Of a stretch of 64,000 bases of DNA, positions 16,487-25,012 are shown in pieces. Each line of letters begins with the position of its first letter. The first letter of the stretch is position 1. The stretch covers positions 67,998 to 131,997 of the forward strand of contig JBKEBD010000006.1 in NCBI GenBank assembly GCA_047972995.1. The letters are read 5' to 3'. Under the pieces are notes generated by a model. It worked only from the letters and a program-made list of their open reading frames with translations. It had not been told where the DNA came from and ran no database searches. A program made the position numbers and the translations under genes. This stretch comes from JBKEDC01 sp047972995 (GTDB lineage Bacteria; Bacteroidota; Bacteroidia; Bacteroidales; Prolixibacteraceae).

Positions 16487-18103
16487 TTATCGTTCTCCTT
16501 GGAGTATGCTGCGATAGGTTTTATCGTCTTTCAGCACCTGCATGGCTTTTTCTATTTGTTCGTCTTTGGAGTTCATGACTTGATAATAGCAGCTTTCAGA
16601 GTAAAGACTTCGAGCCATGATGGCTTTTGTAATTTTCTTCAGCAATGGGCGAGCAAAGGCTATGGCTTCTTCATCAGCTTCTAATCCTTCGGCTTTTCCT
16701 TCAGTTATGATTTTTTCTACAAATTTATCTTCTACATTGAAGTTAGCTTGGTATTCTGCAAAATTTGGATACTTGTGCATCAATGATTTTCGATGTTTGT
16801 CTTGGTAGTCAAGCACCGATTCGTAAACAAGGTTTTTGTGCAGTAGCTGGTTGTAGAAGCTATAGTTTACATTGGTGTCGAGTGGCATGAAAATGTCGGG
16901 CATGATTCCACCGCCAGCATATACTTTACGATGTGTGTCAAGTGTTTCAAACACTTTGCTTTTGTTGAGGTGTATGCTGTCGGCATTGAAAAGTTCGCCT
17001 TGCATATAACGATTGTAGTAGTCCATTTCGTAGGCTTCAGATCCTTTGTCGTAAGGTTTCTGAATACATCTTCCGCTAGGTGTGTAGTAATGCGAAGTTG
17101 TTAATCGCACAATGGAACCGTCGGTAAGTGGGAATGGCTGCTGCACTAGTCCCTTTCCGAAAGAACGGCGACCGATAATCACTCCACGATCCCAATCTTG
17201 AATGGCTCCTGACACGATTTCGGCAGCTGAAGCAGAGCCTTCATCAATAAGTATCACGAGTTTGTAGTCTTCTAATTGTTTGTTGCGGTAGGTATCATAG
17301 TCTTTTCGTGCAGAGTGCACACCATCGGTATATACCACGAGTTTTCCTGCGGGGAGAAATTGGTCGGCCAATTCAATAGCCATAGAGAGATAGCCGCCAC
17401 CATTTCCTCGTAAATCGAGTATGAGGCTGCTGAAACTAGGGGTTTTCTCTAGTTCTTTAATTGCATCATTGATTTCATCGGCTGTAGTTTTAGCAAAGCG
17501 ATTTAGCTTGATGTATCCAATTTGTTCGTCAAGCATATAGCTTGCATCCATACTGTAGATCGGAATTTTGTCGCGCACAATGGTGAAGAGTAAAGGGCTT
17601 TTTTCTCGCGAGCGCAGCACTTCAAGTTTTACTTTTGTTCCTTTGTCGCCACGAAGTTTTTTCATGACGTCGCTATTTTGAATGCCTGTGCCTGCCACGT
17701 TTTCAGTATCAATTTTCACGATGCGATCGCCAGCCATTAGCCCAACTTTTTCTGATGGTCCACCGGGAATGGCTTGTACCACCATGAGGGTATCGTGCAG
17801 GATATTGAATGAAATGCCAATTCCTTCGAAAATTCCCTCTAGAGGTTCGTTCATTTTATCTACCTCTTCGGCAGAAATGTACATAGAGTGGGGGTCAAGG
17901 TCAGCAAGCATATGAATGATAGCATTCTCAGTAAGCTTTTCAATATTTGTAGTATCAACATAGTAATTTTCAATTAGGCGAAGCATACGCCCAAATTTTA
18001 CGGCATTTCCTTGCACATCTTGCAAGACTTCTTGTGCTTTTGTTGCTTGTGCAAACAAGCAGCTGAGTGCAATCGTTAAGATGAGAATCTGTTTTTTTAG
18101 CAT
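16487..18103 (-). CDS. S41-family C-terminal processing protease
   Basis: Periplasmic serine protease of the CtpA/Prc family, 538 aa. Seen: an N-terminal signal peptide (M-L-K-K-Q-I-L-I-L-T..., cleavage after A-T-K-A), a PDZ domain (about 90-175, with G-I-G-I-S-F and G-D-R-I-V-K-I), and the catalytic domain with Ser near 288 in G-S-A-S-A-A-E-I and Lys near 314 in R-S-F-G-K-G-L-V-Q. A C-terminal helical extension of about 150 residues is typical of the Bacteroidota members. A near -7 box (TACCTTTA) lies upstream. Targets are presumably envelope proteins with exposed C-termini. No partner is visible. Confidence 0.93.
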   Translation of the reverse strand: MLKKQILILTIALSCLFAQATKAQEVLQDVQGNAVKFGRMLRLIENYYVDTTNIEKLTENAIIHMLADLDPHSMYISAEEVDKMNEPLEGIFEGIGISFNILHDTLMVVQAIPGGPSEKVGLMAGDRIVKIDTENVAGTGIQNSDVMKKLRGDKGTKVKLEVLRSREKSPLLFTIVRDKIPIYSMDASYMLDEQIGYIKLNRFAKTTADEINDAIKELEKTPSFSSLILDLRGNGGGYLSMAIELADQFLPAGKLVVYTDGVHSARKDYDTYRNKQLEDYKLVILIDEGSASAAEIVSGAIQDWDRGVIIGRRSFGKGLVQQPFPLTDGSIVRLTTSHYYTPSGRCIQKPYDKGSEAYEMDYYNRYMQGELFNADSIHLNKSKVFETLDTHRKVYAGGGIMPDIFMPLDTNVNYSFYNQLLHKNLVYESVLDYQDKHRKSLMHKYPNFAEYQANFNVEDKFVEKIITEGKAEGLEADEEAIAFARPLLKKITKAIMARSLYSESCYYQVMNSKDEQIEKAMQVLKDDKTYRSILQGER

Positions 18104-18206
18104 GAATTTGTTTTTTTATAGAACACTAAAGGTAGATATTTATTTACTAATCGAAATTTTCGTGTTGTTAATTGCGTAGATTCTAGAACCAAACGCCCGT
18201 TTAGTC

Positions 18207-18557
18207 TTATCCCACAAATTTAAAGAATAAATCTCTAGGTTTTTCAAATTTTAATTCTTTTCAAGGTCTCCGATTAATTTTATATTGAACGTTCATTATA
18301 TATTGGTTGTCAAATATATTGAAGTTTGCTTTTTTAGGGATGTATTGCCTTATCAGCTTATTTGTATATTCGCTAAACCCTCTTTCCCAGGAGGAATACG
18401 GATGGGCAAAGTAAAATTCACATTCCAACTTCTGAGCTATTAATTTGTGCCGAGCAAATTCACTTCCATTATCACTTGTGATAGAAAAAACGTAGTCTTT
18501 ATATGGTATAAGCATTGCTATTACTATTTTAGCTAGCTGGTCTGCGTTCTTTCCATT
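18207..18557 (-). pseudogene. Remnant of an IS30-family transposase
   Basis: Minus-strand frame with the C-terminal part of an IS30 transposase: K-N-A-D-Q-L-A-K-I-V-I-A-M-L-I-P-Y-K, then T-S-D-N-G-S-E-F-A-R-H (second catalytic Asp), F-A-H-P-Y-S-S-W-E-R-G and a Glu in the F-S-E-Y-T-N-K-L-I-R-Q-Y segment (catalytic Glu). The N-terminal two thirds, with helix-turn-helix and first Asp, is missing. The frame is interrupted by a TGA (18261-18263) exactly where homologues have Arg after R-R-P, and continues in phase to a TAA at 18207. Terminal inverted repeats were not found. It abuts the exonuclease stop codon. Confidence 0.85.
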
Positions 18558-18558
18558 A

Positions 18559-19281
18559 TTAATGCGAAATCATGTTTTCGGGCTGAATTATGGGCTTAGC
18601 TTGGAATCGTAGTAACAAATTAGCCACAGCAAGAGTGTCTTTTTCGCAATAGCTCACAATACGGTCAATGTCATTTTCTTCGTAATACACCCGATAGACT
18701 TCGCTACCATCAATATCGTCTTTGGGAGTAGGAATCTGGAAGACTTCACATAGCAAAGCTAGCGAAGCAGAGCTTCTAAAGTCGCCAAATTTCCAGAGTT
18801 GCATGGTATCGATCAGTCGATCTTTAAGTTCCCACGGTTTTAAACCTGCAATGTTTAGCAAGCTTGGAAGTTTTAAACCCAAGATCAGCGTTCTTCGGGC
18901 AATAAACGGAATGTCGAAGTCGTTGCCATTATGGGCACAAATAGTTCGGATTTCTTGGCGGTAAAAGATTTCTAAATCATTGTTGAATTCTTCTAGCAAT
19001 TTGCGCTCATCGTCGTTGTAATATGATTTTACGTGATATACATATTCTCCTTTCTGCTGTACAATTCGCCCCATCGATATGCAGATAATCCGTCCAAATT
19101 CGGCATAAAGTCCTGCGTAGTTATATACATCGCTAGGAAGCTCGTCGTTTTCCATATGCTTGGTGGCTTTCTTATTCCAAAATTTTTGAAGTGTTTCGGG
19201 AGCATCGTCATAATTAGGATATTGAGGTGCTGTTTCAATGTCGAGATATAACAAATCTTCGGGGGGAATCTGATACAACAT
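18559..19281 (-). CDS. DnaQ-fold 3'-5' exonuclease (PolB-like)
   Basis: 240-aa exonuclease domain protein resembling the proofreading domain of family B polymerases, standing alone. Seen: ExoI D-I-E-T (residues 14-17), ExoII H-N-G-N-D-F-D (about 116-122), and ExoIII Y-C-E-K-D (about 212-216), with the metal-binding acidic residues intact. Probably a cytoplasmic DNA-repair nuclease. It starts 3 bases after the udk stop, so udk and this gene form one transcript, 55 bases after uvrB. The last residues adjoin the IS30 remnant. The C-terminus may therefore have been altered by the insertion, though no conserved motif is lost. Confidence 0.85.
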   Translation of the reverse strand: MLYQIPPEDLLYLDIETAPQYPNYDDAPETLQKFWNKKATKHMENDELPSDVYNYAGLYAEFGRIICISMGRIVQQKGEYVYHVKSYYNDDERKLLEEFNNDLEIFYRQEIRTICAHNGNDFDIPFIARRTLILGLKLPSLLNIAGLKPWELKDRLIDTMQLWKFGDFRSSASLALLCEVFQIPTPKDDIDGSEVYRVYYEENDIDRIVSYCEKDTLAVANLLLRFQAKPIIQPENMISH

Positions 19282-19284
19282 CGG

Positions 19285-19890
19285 CTATAGTATTTGGCGG
19301 ATAAAGTTGGTTAGTATGTCAATAGCCACCACATTGTTTCCGCCTTCCGGCACAATAATGTCGGCAAATTGCTTGGTTGGTTCTATAAATTGAATGTGGC
19401 TAGGGCGTACCGTAGCTTCATATTTGCGCAAACTTTCTGCCGTGTTTCGTCCTCGTTCTACCACATCGCGAGTAATTACTCGCGATAGGCGTATGTCAGA
19501 CTCGCAATCTACAAATACCTTAATGTCGAGCAAATCGCGAATAGCTTTGCTGTAAAGCATCATGATACCCTCTACAATAATTACTGGACGAGGCTGTATG
19601 GTGGTTGTGTTTTCTGAGCGTGTGCACGCAAGATATGAATATTGAGGTTCTTCAATAGGGAAGCCCAATTTTAATTGCTTAATGTGTTGTTCCAATAAGC
19701 TAAATTCAATAGCATCGGGGTGGTCGAAATTCAACAATTTGCGTTCTTCCATTGATAGATGTCCGCTGTCGTTGTAATAAGAATCTTGAGAAAGTACAGT
19801 TACTTGTTCCTCAGAGAAACTTTCTGCAATCTTTTTTACTACAGTGGTTTTTCCAGAACCAGTTCCGCCCGCTATACCAATAATTATCAT
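19285..19890 (-). CDS. udk: Uridine kinase
   Basis: Phosphorylates uridine and cytidine to UMP/CMP in pyrimidine salvage, cytoplasmic, 201 aa, normal. Seen: P-loop G-I-A-G-G-T-G-S-G-K-T-T (about 4-15), D-S-Y-Y-N-D near residue 36, N-F-D-H-P-D-A-I-E-F near 53, a late R-D-V-V-E-R-G-R-N lid and a P-T-K-Q-F-A-D-I-I-V-P motif. The gene sits between uvrB and the exonuclease on the same strand with gaps of 55 and 3 bases. Confidence 0.95.
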   Translation of the reverse strand: MIIIGIAGGTGSGKTTVVKKIAESFSEEQVTVLSQDSYYNDSGHLSMEERKLLNFDHPDAIEFSLLEQHIKQLKLGFPIEEPQYSYLACTRSENTTTIQPRPVIIVEGIMMLYSKAIRDLLDIKVFVDCESDIRLSRVITRDVVERGRNTAESLRKYEATVRPSHIQFIEPTKQFADIIVPEGGNNVVAIDILTNFIRQIL

Positions 19891-19945
19891 GTTTTGTAAA
19901 GTTTATTTGAAAATACCACAAATGTGCTGTGCACTAACAATGCAC

Positions 19946-21949
19946 TTACTGTTTTATTTTTTTTTCTAGCATATACATTTCATCGCGCAATCGGGCAGCT
20001 TCAATAAAGTCAAGCTCTTTGGCGGCCTTTTGCATTTCTTTTTTTACCTTAGCAATGGCTTTTTCCAAAGCCGGTTTGCTCATCATTTCTACCACCGGAT
20101 CGGCAACCATGCTTACCGTTTCGGTACCCTCGGCATAGGTTTTGTTGCTTCGGTATTCGTAGCCGATAATTTCACGAGAGGGCTTCACAATCGGCTGAGG
20201 TGTTTTACCATGTTCCTCGTTATATTGCATTTGCTTCGTACGACGATAGTTGGTAGAATCGATAGTGCGCTGCATGGAATTGGTAATTTTGTCGGCGTAC
20301 ATAATGACTTGCCCATTAACATTTCGAGCAGCACGCCCTGCCGTTTGCGTGAGCGAACGTTCGGATCGAAGAAAGCCCTCTTTGTCGGCATCAATAATAG
20401 CAACTAGCGAAACTTCGGGTAAGTCAAGCCCCTCCCGCAGGAGATTAATACCCACTAGAACATTGAAAATACCTTTGCGCAAATCTTCCATAATTTGAAT
20501 ACGCTCAAGCGTGTCCACATCCGAGTGGATGTAGCGAGTTGAAATGCCCATGTCGGCAAGATACTTACTTAACTCCTCCGCCATGCGTTTGGTAAGTGTG
20601 GTAACGAGCACACGCTCATCGCGATCGATGCGTAAGTGAATTTCTTTCATCAGATCATCAATCTGATTTATTGAAGGACGAATCTCAATTATCGGGTCAA
20701 GTAGCCCTGTTGGGCGAATGATTTGTTCTACAATCACCCCCTCTGATTTCTGCAACTCATAGTCGGCAGGTGTGGCACTTACATAAAGAGTTTGATTAAT
20801 GATGCTTTCGTATTCCTCAAACTTTAGTGGGCGGTTATCAATTGCCGAGGGCAAGCGGAAACCATAATCCACCAAATTAATTTTTCGAGAATGATCGCCG
20901 CCATACATTGCTCGAATTTGAGGAATGGTAACATGGCTTTCGTCAATAATGGTGAGATAATCGGCAGGGAAATAATCGAGCAAACAGAATGGGCGAGAGC
21001 CAGCTTCTCTACCATCGAAATATCGAGAGTAGTTTTCCACACCTGGGCAATACCCCAATTCACGCATCATCTCTAAGTCAAATTCCACACGTTCTTGAAT
21101 ACGTTTAGCTTCGAGCGGTTTGCCTACTTCATTAAAAAACTGCACTTGCTTCATCAAATCATCTTGAATGTGGCGTATAGCCATTTGCATACGCTCTTTC
21201 GTGGTTACAAAAATATTGGCAGGATAGATGATAGCAGTTTCCAAACGTTCAATAATCTGTCCTGCTACAGGATCAAAACTATAAATTTCCTCCACTTCAT
21301 CACCCCAAAATACAATACGAATAGCATGATCGGCATAGGCTAAATAAACGTCCACCGTGTCGCCTTTCACCCGGAAATTCCCACGATTAAACTCCACTTC
21401 ATTACGAGAGTACAGTGCATCAACCAGTTTATATAATAACTGGTTTCTATTTATAGTGTCACCTTGATTTACTTCAGTAACATTGGCATGAAAATCTTCA
21501 GGGTTTCCAATACCATATAAACACGACACCGACGACACCACAATCACATCTTGCCTACCTGAAAGCAGGGCAGAAGTGGCACTTAGTCGAAGTTTCTCTA
21601 GATCTTGATTAATTGACAAATCTTTCTCAATGTAGGTGTCGGTAGTGGGCAGATAAGCTTCGGGTTGATAGTAATCGTAATACGATACGAAATATTCTAC
21701 TGCATTGTTGGGGAAGAATTGTTTCATCTCGCCGTAAAGCTGTGCTGCTAGAGTTTTGTTGTGCGATAAGATAAGCGTGGGGCGTTGCACTTTTTCAATA
21801 ACATTGGCCATGGTGAAGGTTTTCCCCGATCCGGTTACCCCTTGCAGGGTTTGGAAACGTACTCCTTCTTCAAATCCAGCTACAATTTGTTTAATAGCTT
21901 CGGGCTGATCGCCCATGGGTCGATAGGGTGCAACGACTTTAAGTTCCAT
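19946..21949 (-). CDS. uvrB: Excinuclease ABC subunit B
   Basis: Damage-verification helicase of nucleotide excision repair, acting with UvrA and UvrC. It is 667 aa from the ATG at 21949, which fits the family start M-E-L-K-V-V; the frame extends nine further residues upstream. Seen: P-loop G-V-T-G-S-G-K-T-F (about 37-45), the beta-hairpin region Y-Y-D-Y-Y-Q-P-E-A-Y, D-E-S-H-V-T (motif II), helicase motifs E-G-L-D-L-P-E and Q-T-A-G-R-A-A-R, and the C-terminal UVR coiled coil (residues about 625-667) that contacts UvrC. No uvrA or uvrC is nearby. Confidence 0.97.
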   Translation of the reverse strand: MELKVVAPYRPMGDQPEAIKQIVAGFEEGVRFQTLQGVTGSGKTFTMANVIEKVQRPTLILSHNKTLAAQLYGEMKQFFPNNAVEYFVSYYDYYQPEAYLPTTDTYIEKDLSINQDLEKLRLSATSALLSGRQDVIVVSSVSCLYGIGNPEDFHANVTEVNQGDTINRNQLLYKLVDALYSRNEVEFNRGNFRVKGDTVDVYLAYADHAIRIVFWGDEVEEIYSFDPVAGQIIERLETAIIYPANIFVTTKERMQMAIRHIQDDLMKQVQFFNEVGKPLEAKRIQERVEFDLEMMRELGYCPGVENYSRYFDGREAGSRPFCLLDYFPADYLTIIDESHVTIPQIRAMYGGDHSRKINLVDYGFRLPSAIDNRPLKFEEYESIINQTLYVSATPADYELQKSEGVIVEQIIRPTGLLDPIIEIRPSINQIDDLMKEIHLRIDRDERVLVTTLTKRMAEELSKYLADMGISTRYIHSDVDTLERIQIMEDLRKGIFNVLVGINLLREGLDLPEVSLVAIIDADKEGFLRSERSLTQTAGRAARNVNGQVIMYADKITNSMQRTIDSTNYRRTKQMQYNEEHGKTPQPIVKPSREIIGYEYRSNKTYAEGTETVSMVADPVVEMMSKPALEKAIAKVKKEMQKAAKELDFIEAARLRDEMYMLEKKIKQ

Positions 21950-22018
21950 GCTTTTTTGTTTAGTGCGAAACGGCAAAGTTGCCGCACGCAGTTTATTCTT
22001 TAATAATGTATCACACCT

Positions 22019-23005
22019 TTATTTTAAAATGAAATACACAGGGAAGTGGTCAGATACTCCACCATAATAATTTGGTCCGCCATAAGTTCTACTAGGCGAT
22101 ACCTCTCCGTGATTATTTGTAAATTCAAAGAAAGGCAAACGATGAATGTATCCAGTGCTTTCAACAACCTGCAATCCGTTCTTGTCGAGCAACGAACGAG
22201 AAACAATCATATTGTCGAGCATATTCCAATTACCGCGGAAATTATAGCTTCCTTCTTTATTCAAGTGCTTTTCATACATAAGATTCACCAATCTAGCATC
22301 GCTGTTTGGCGTATTGGCATCGAGCACTTTACTTATGCTGTTGTTCGATGGCTCATCGTTCATGTCGCCCAAGATGATGATGTTTGCATCTTTGTCTTGT
22401 GCCGATTCATTCACAATAGAAGCTTGCAGTGCGTTGGCAGCAACAATTCGATACTTTTCAGTTTCCTCAGTTCCACCAATTCTTGATGGCCAGTGATTCA
22501 CATAAATGTGGAAAGTTTCGCCCTTAATTTCACCTTTCACATGAAGAATGTCGCGAGTGGGAAATTCTAGTGCTACGGGAAGTACTTCAAACTCGATATA
22601 CTTGAAAACCTCAGGATTATACAAAAGTGCCACATCAATGCCTCGTTTGTCAGGGCTATCTTGATGTGCAATTTGATAATTGGCAGCCAATAGCGCACTA
22701 TCGGCAATTAAATCTTCAAGCACTTTGCGATTTTCAATTTCCTCCAAACCAATAACAGCAGGTAGTTTGCAGGTGTCAATACTAGCTAGCACCTGAGCAA
22801 TGTTGCTAAGTTTTTTTGCATAGCGATCTTCATTCCATTCCTTTTTGCTATCAGGAGTAAACTCTTCATCATTAATTTCGGGGTCATTAATGGTGTCAAA
22901 CAGGTTTTCTACATTGTAATTCACCACAATAATAGGGGTGTTGCTACTTTCTTTACAAGAGAAGAAAGCAAAAAGACCAACTAAAAATAAAAGACTTTTA
23001 TTCAT
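22019..23005 (-). CDS. Endonuclease/exonuclease/phosphatase-family lipoprotein
   Basis: 328-aa EEP-fold hydrolase predicted to be a lipoprotein: the N-terminus M-N-K-S-L-L-F-L-V-G-L-F-A-F-F-S-C has a lipobox-like end with Cys17. Seen: N-Y-N-V-E-N-L-F-D (Asn metal site), G-L-E-E-I-E-N (catalytic Glu), N-H-W-P-S-R, G-D-M-N-D-E-P (metal Asp/Asn) and the terminal S-D-H-F-P-V (general-base His). The set is complete, so it should be active. It could be a nuclease or a phosphoesterase on an external substrate; in this fold the sequence does not decide. It stands alone, 69 bases upstream of uvrB on the same strand. Confidence 0.85.
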   Translation of the reverse strand: MNKSLLFLVGLFAFFSCKESSNTPIIVVNYNVENLFDTINDPEINDEEFTPDSKKEWNEDRYAKKLSNIAQVLASIDTCKLPAVIGLEEIENRKVLEDLIADSALLAANYQIAHQDSPDKRGIDVALLYNPEVFKYIEFEVLPVALEFPTRDILHVKGEIKGETFHIYVNHWPSRIGGTEETEKYRIVAANALQASIVNESAQDKDANIIILGDMNDEPSNNSISKVLDANTPNSDARLVNLMYEKHLNKEGSYNFRGNWNMLDNMIVSRSLLDKNGLQVVESTGYIHRLPFFEFTNNHGEVSPSRTYGGPNYYGGVSDHFPVYFILK

Positions 23006-23068
23006 TTGTGTGTAATTTAAGAGGGTACAGAGATTATGATGTTAAACACCAATAGCTTGAAATTTAGA

Positions 23069-23671
23069 CTATTTTCCTATAGTTACTTCATAATAATTGC
23101 GCACATCAATCCATTTCATGCCGCAGGCATCGGCAGCTTGTATGCCGAGAATTCCGTCTTCAAAAACAAGACAATCTTTAGGAGATATACCCATTATTTC
23201 AGCACATTTCAAAAATGTTTCGGGGTGGGGCTTGTGCTTTGTCACATCTTCCGAAGTCACTATCCCTTCAAAAAAAGTATCTAACTGATGGAGTTTGAGC
23301 ACACCCTCGGTTAATGAACGCCAACCACCTGTGCCCACAGCCATCGGAAGCTTTCCGTGGAATGCTTTTACCACATCAAGCACAGCATCAATAGGTTTTA
23401 CCAAGTGCATAGACTTAGCGTATTCTGCTTCTTTTTTATCGCCCACTTCTACCGGATTCATAGTAGTACCAAAGCGGCGGTTAAGCTCTTCAATTGTACC
23501 ATAAACAGGTATCCCCGCTAAGCTATCGAAAAGTTCAGTGGTGAAGTCAATACCATAAGGAGAAACTGCGTTTCGCCATGCAATAAAGTGTGTAGGCATG
23601 GTATCGAAGAGTGTGCCATCGAAATCGAAAATTAATCCTTTGATTCCGTTGGGTAAGTCATTTATAAGCAT
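23069..23671 (-). CDS. HAD-superfamily sugar-phosphate phosphatase (first copy)
   Basis: About 200-aa HAD hydrolase of the beta-phosphoglucomutase/YqaB group. Seen: the nucleophile motif D-F-D-G-T-L-F-D, the cap with P-T-H-F-I-A-W, motif II G-T-G-G-W, the K-H-K-P-H-P-E-T-F-L motif III with its Lys, and motif IV F-E-D-G-I-L-G. All catalytic residues are present. It is likely to hydrolyse a small sugar or polyol phosphate. The first eight residues of the open frame are excluded because the second ATG (23671) fits the family. A close paralogue lies at 39243-39830 and shares A-V-G-T-G and H-K-P-H-P-E-T-F-L. It is monocistronic, divergent from the small membrane protein gene. Confidence 0.85.
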   Translation of the reverse strand: MLINDLPNGIKGLIFDFDGTLFDTMPTHFIAWRNAVSPYGIDFTTELFDSLAGIPVYGTIEELNRRFGTTMNPVEVGDKKEAEYAKSMHLVKPIDAVLDVVKAFHGKLPMAVGTGGWRSLTEGVLKLHQLDTFFEGIVTSEDVTKHKPHPETFLKCAEIMGISPKDCLVFEDGILGIQAADACGMKWIDVRNYYEVTIGK

Positions 23672-23760
23672 AATGTTTTGGTTGTTATATTTCAATTGCG
23701 AAAGTAGGAAAAATCTTTGCGTCTTTGTGTCTTGTCATTTAAATAAACCAATGAAAAGTC

Positions 23761-23768
23761 TATATTTG
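23761..23768 (+). promoter_or_regulatory. -7 promoter element of the 4-TM protein/kinase pair
   Basis: TATATTTG (TAnnTTTG) ends 21 bases before the ATG at 23790. It lies inside the longer open frame, so it argues against the earlier in-frame starts. Confidence 0.5.
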
Positions 23769-23789
23769 CCTGAATTTAACGAAGAAAAA

Positions 23790-24179
23790 ATGGAACAACA
23801 ACTCTTTTTGACACTCTCAAGTTCTTCCCAGTGGGGAATATTTATTGCAATATGTTTACTTATATATGGCAAAGTAGATTCGAAACCAAAAATGAAAAAG
23901 ATTGCACAAGCGATATTTGTAGCATTTGGTATTTTTTCCCTGTGCATATTGTTTGGCAATGTGGTTGAAGTGCCCGAAGTAATGGACGGTGCAAGTGTTC
24001 CAAAGGAAGCTAAGTTGCTCACCTTTTTTGTTGGTTTATCGCTAAATGGATTGCTTGGTGCAGTTGCTTTGTTGCTCAATCTGATGGGCAATAATAAAGT
24101 GCAACGCATTCTGAATGCGATGTTGTTATTGGGCAGTTTACTGCTATTCTTTATGGTTTACAATTTACAAAAGATGTAA
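23790..24179 (+). CDS. Small four-helix membrane protein
   Basis: 129-aa hydrophobic protein with about four membrane segments (about residues 12-27, 38-58, 75-95, 103-125) and short charged links. Not recognised by family. Start at 23790 is chosen because a -7 box lies 22 bases upstream, while the longer open frame would begin in the antisense of the HAD gene. It ends two bases before the ATG of the BadF-type kinase and is probably cotranscribed with it. It may anchor or serve that kinase's pathway, but there is no direct evidence. Confidence 0.7.
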   Translation: MEQQLFLTLSSSSQWGIFIAICLLIYGKVDSKPKMKKIAQAIFVAFGIFSLCILFGNVVEVPEVMDGASVPKEAKLLTFFVGLSLNGLLGAVALLLNLMGNNKVQRILNAMLLLGSLLLFFMVYNLQKM

Positions 24180-24181
24180 TT

Positions 24182-25012
24182 ATGCGCTTAATAGCAGATA
24201 GTGGATCGAGTAAAACGGATTGGGTAATTTTAAGCGAATCGGGAGTAGAAGCCGAGTTTCAAACAGCAGGCATCAATCCTTTCTTTCGGAGTTCAACCGA
24301 CATTAATGCAGAATTAGCACCGTTGTTGAGTCCTTACCGTGGGAAAATTTTGGACATGCACTATTATGGAGCAGGCATTGTTAATGCTGAAAAAGCATCG
24401 ATAGTGGCAGAAGCCATCCTTCCAATATTAGGTGAAATAACAATGGAAATAGAGTCGGATATGTTGGGAGCAGCTCGTGCATTAAGTGGCGATTTAGCAT
24501 CGATAGTTTGTATCTTGGGCACAGGCTCTAATGCTTGTTTATATGATGGAAAAAAGATTGTGGGCAACATTCCCCCCATGGGATTTATTTTAGGCGATGA
24601 GGGTAGTGGTGCAGTGCTTGGAAAACAACTCATAGGCGATTATTTTAAACAAGTAATGCCGGCTATTGTGCGGAAAATGTTTCAAGAGCAATATCAGCTA
24701 GAATCTGCTAATGTAATAGATAAAGTATATCGAACGGAACGTCCAAATAAATATTTAGCCCAATTCGCAAGGTTTTTAAATGATTTTAAAAGTGAGCCGT
24801 ATTGTCAGGAATTGATAGCTAATCAGTTTGGAGCATTCATTGATCGCAACATTTTACAGCTTCCTAATGCTAAAAACTACACCGTAAACTTTGTAGGGTC
24901 AATAGCTTCTCATTTTCAACAGCAACTCAAAGCTCAGTTAGAAATTAGAGGGCTGCAATTGGGCATTGTGTTGAAGAGTCCGATTGATGGTTTGAAGGTT
25001 TACTATTTGTAA
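24182..25012 (+). CDS. BadF/BadG-type ATPase, N-acetylglucosamine-kinase-like
   Basis: 276-aa member of the actin-like ASKHA ATPase fold. Seen: D-S-G-S-S-K-T-D-W (phosphate 1 motif, residues 6-14), G-A-G-I-V-N, the phosphate 2 motif L-G-T-G-S-N-A (about 113-119), and G-D-E-G-S-G-A-V-L-G. This pattern is that of N-acetylglucosamine (or N-acetylmuramate) kinases in Bacteroidota rather than the multi-subunit benzoyl-CoA reductase activators, which need an Fe-S cysteine pattern absent here. Likely role: phosphorylating amino sugars from peptidoglycan recycling. The neighbouring M23 peptidase fits that theme, but it is convergent. The last ten bases overlap the 3' end of that peptidase gene. Confidence 0.8.
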   Translation: MRLIADSGSSKTDWVILSESGVEAEFQTAGINPFFRSSTDINAELAPLLSPYRGKILDMHYYGAGIVNAEKASIVAEAILPILGEITMEIESDMLGAARALSGDLASIVCILGTGSNACLYDGKKIVGNIPPMGFILGDEGSGAVLGKQLIGDYFKQVMPAIVRKMFQEQYQLESANVIDKVYRTERPNKYLAQFARFLNDFKSEPYCQELIANQFGAFIDRNILQLPNAKNYTVNFVGSIASHFQQQLKAQLEIRGLQLGIVLKSPIDGLKVYYL

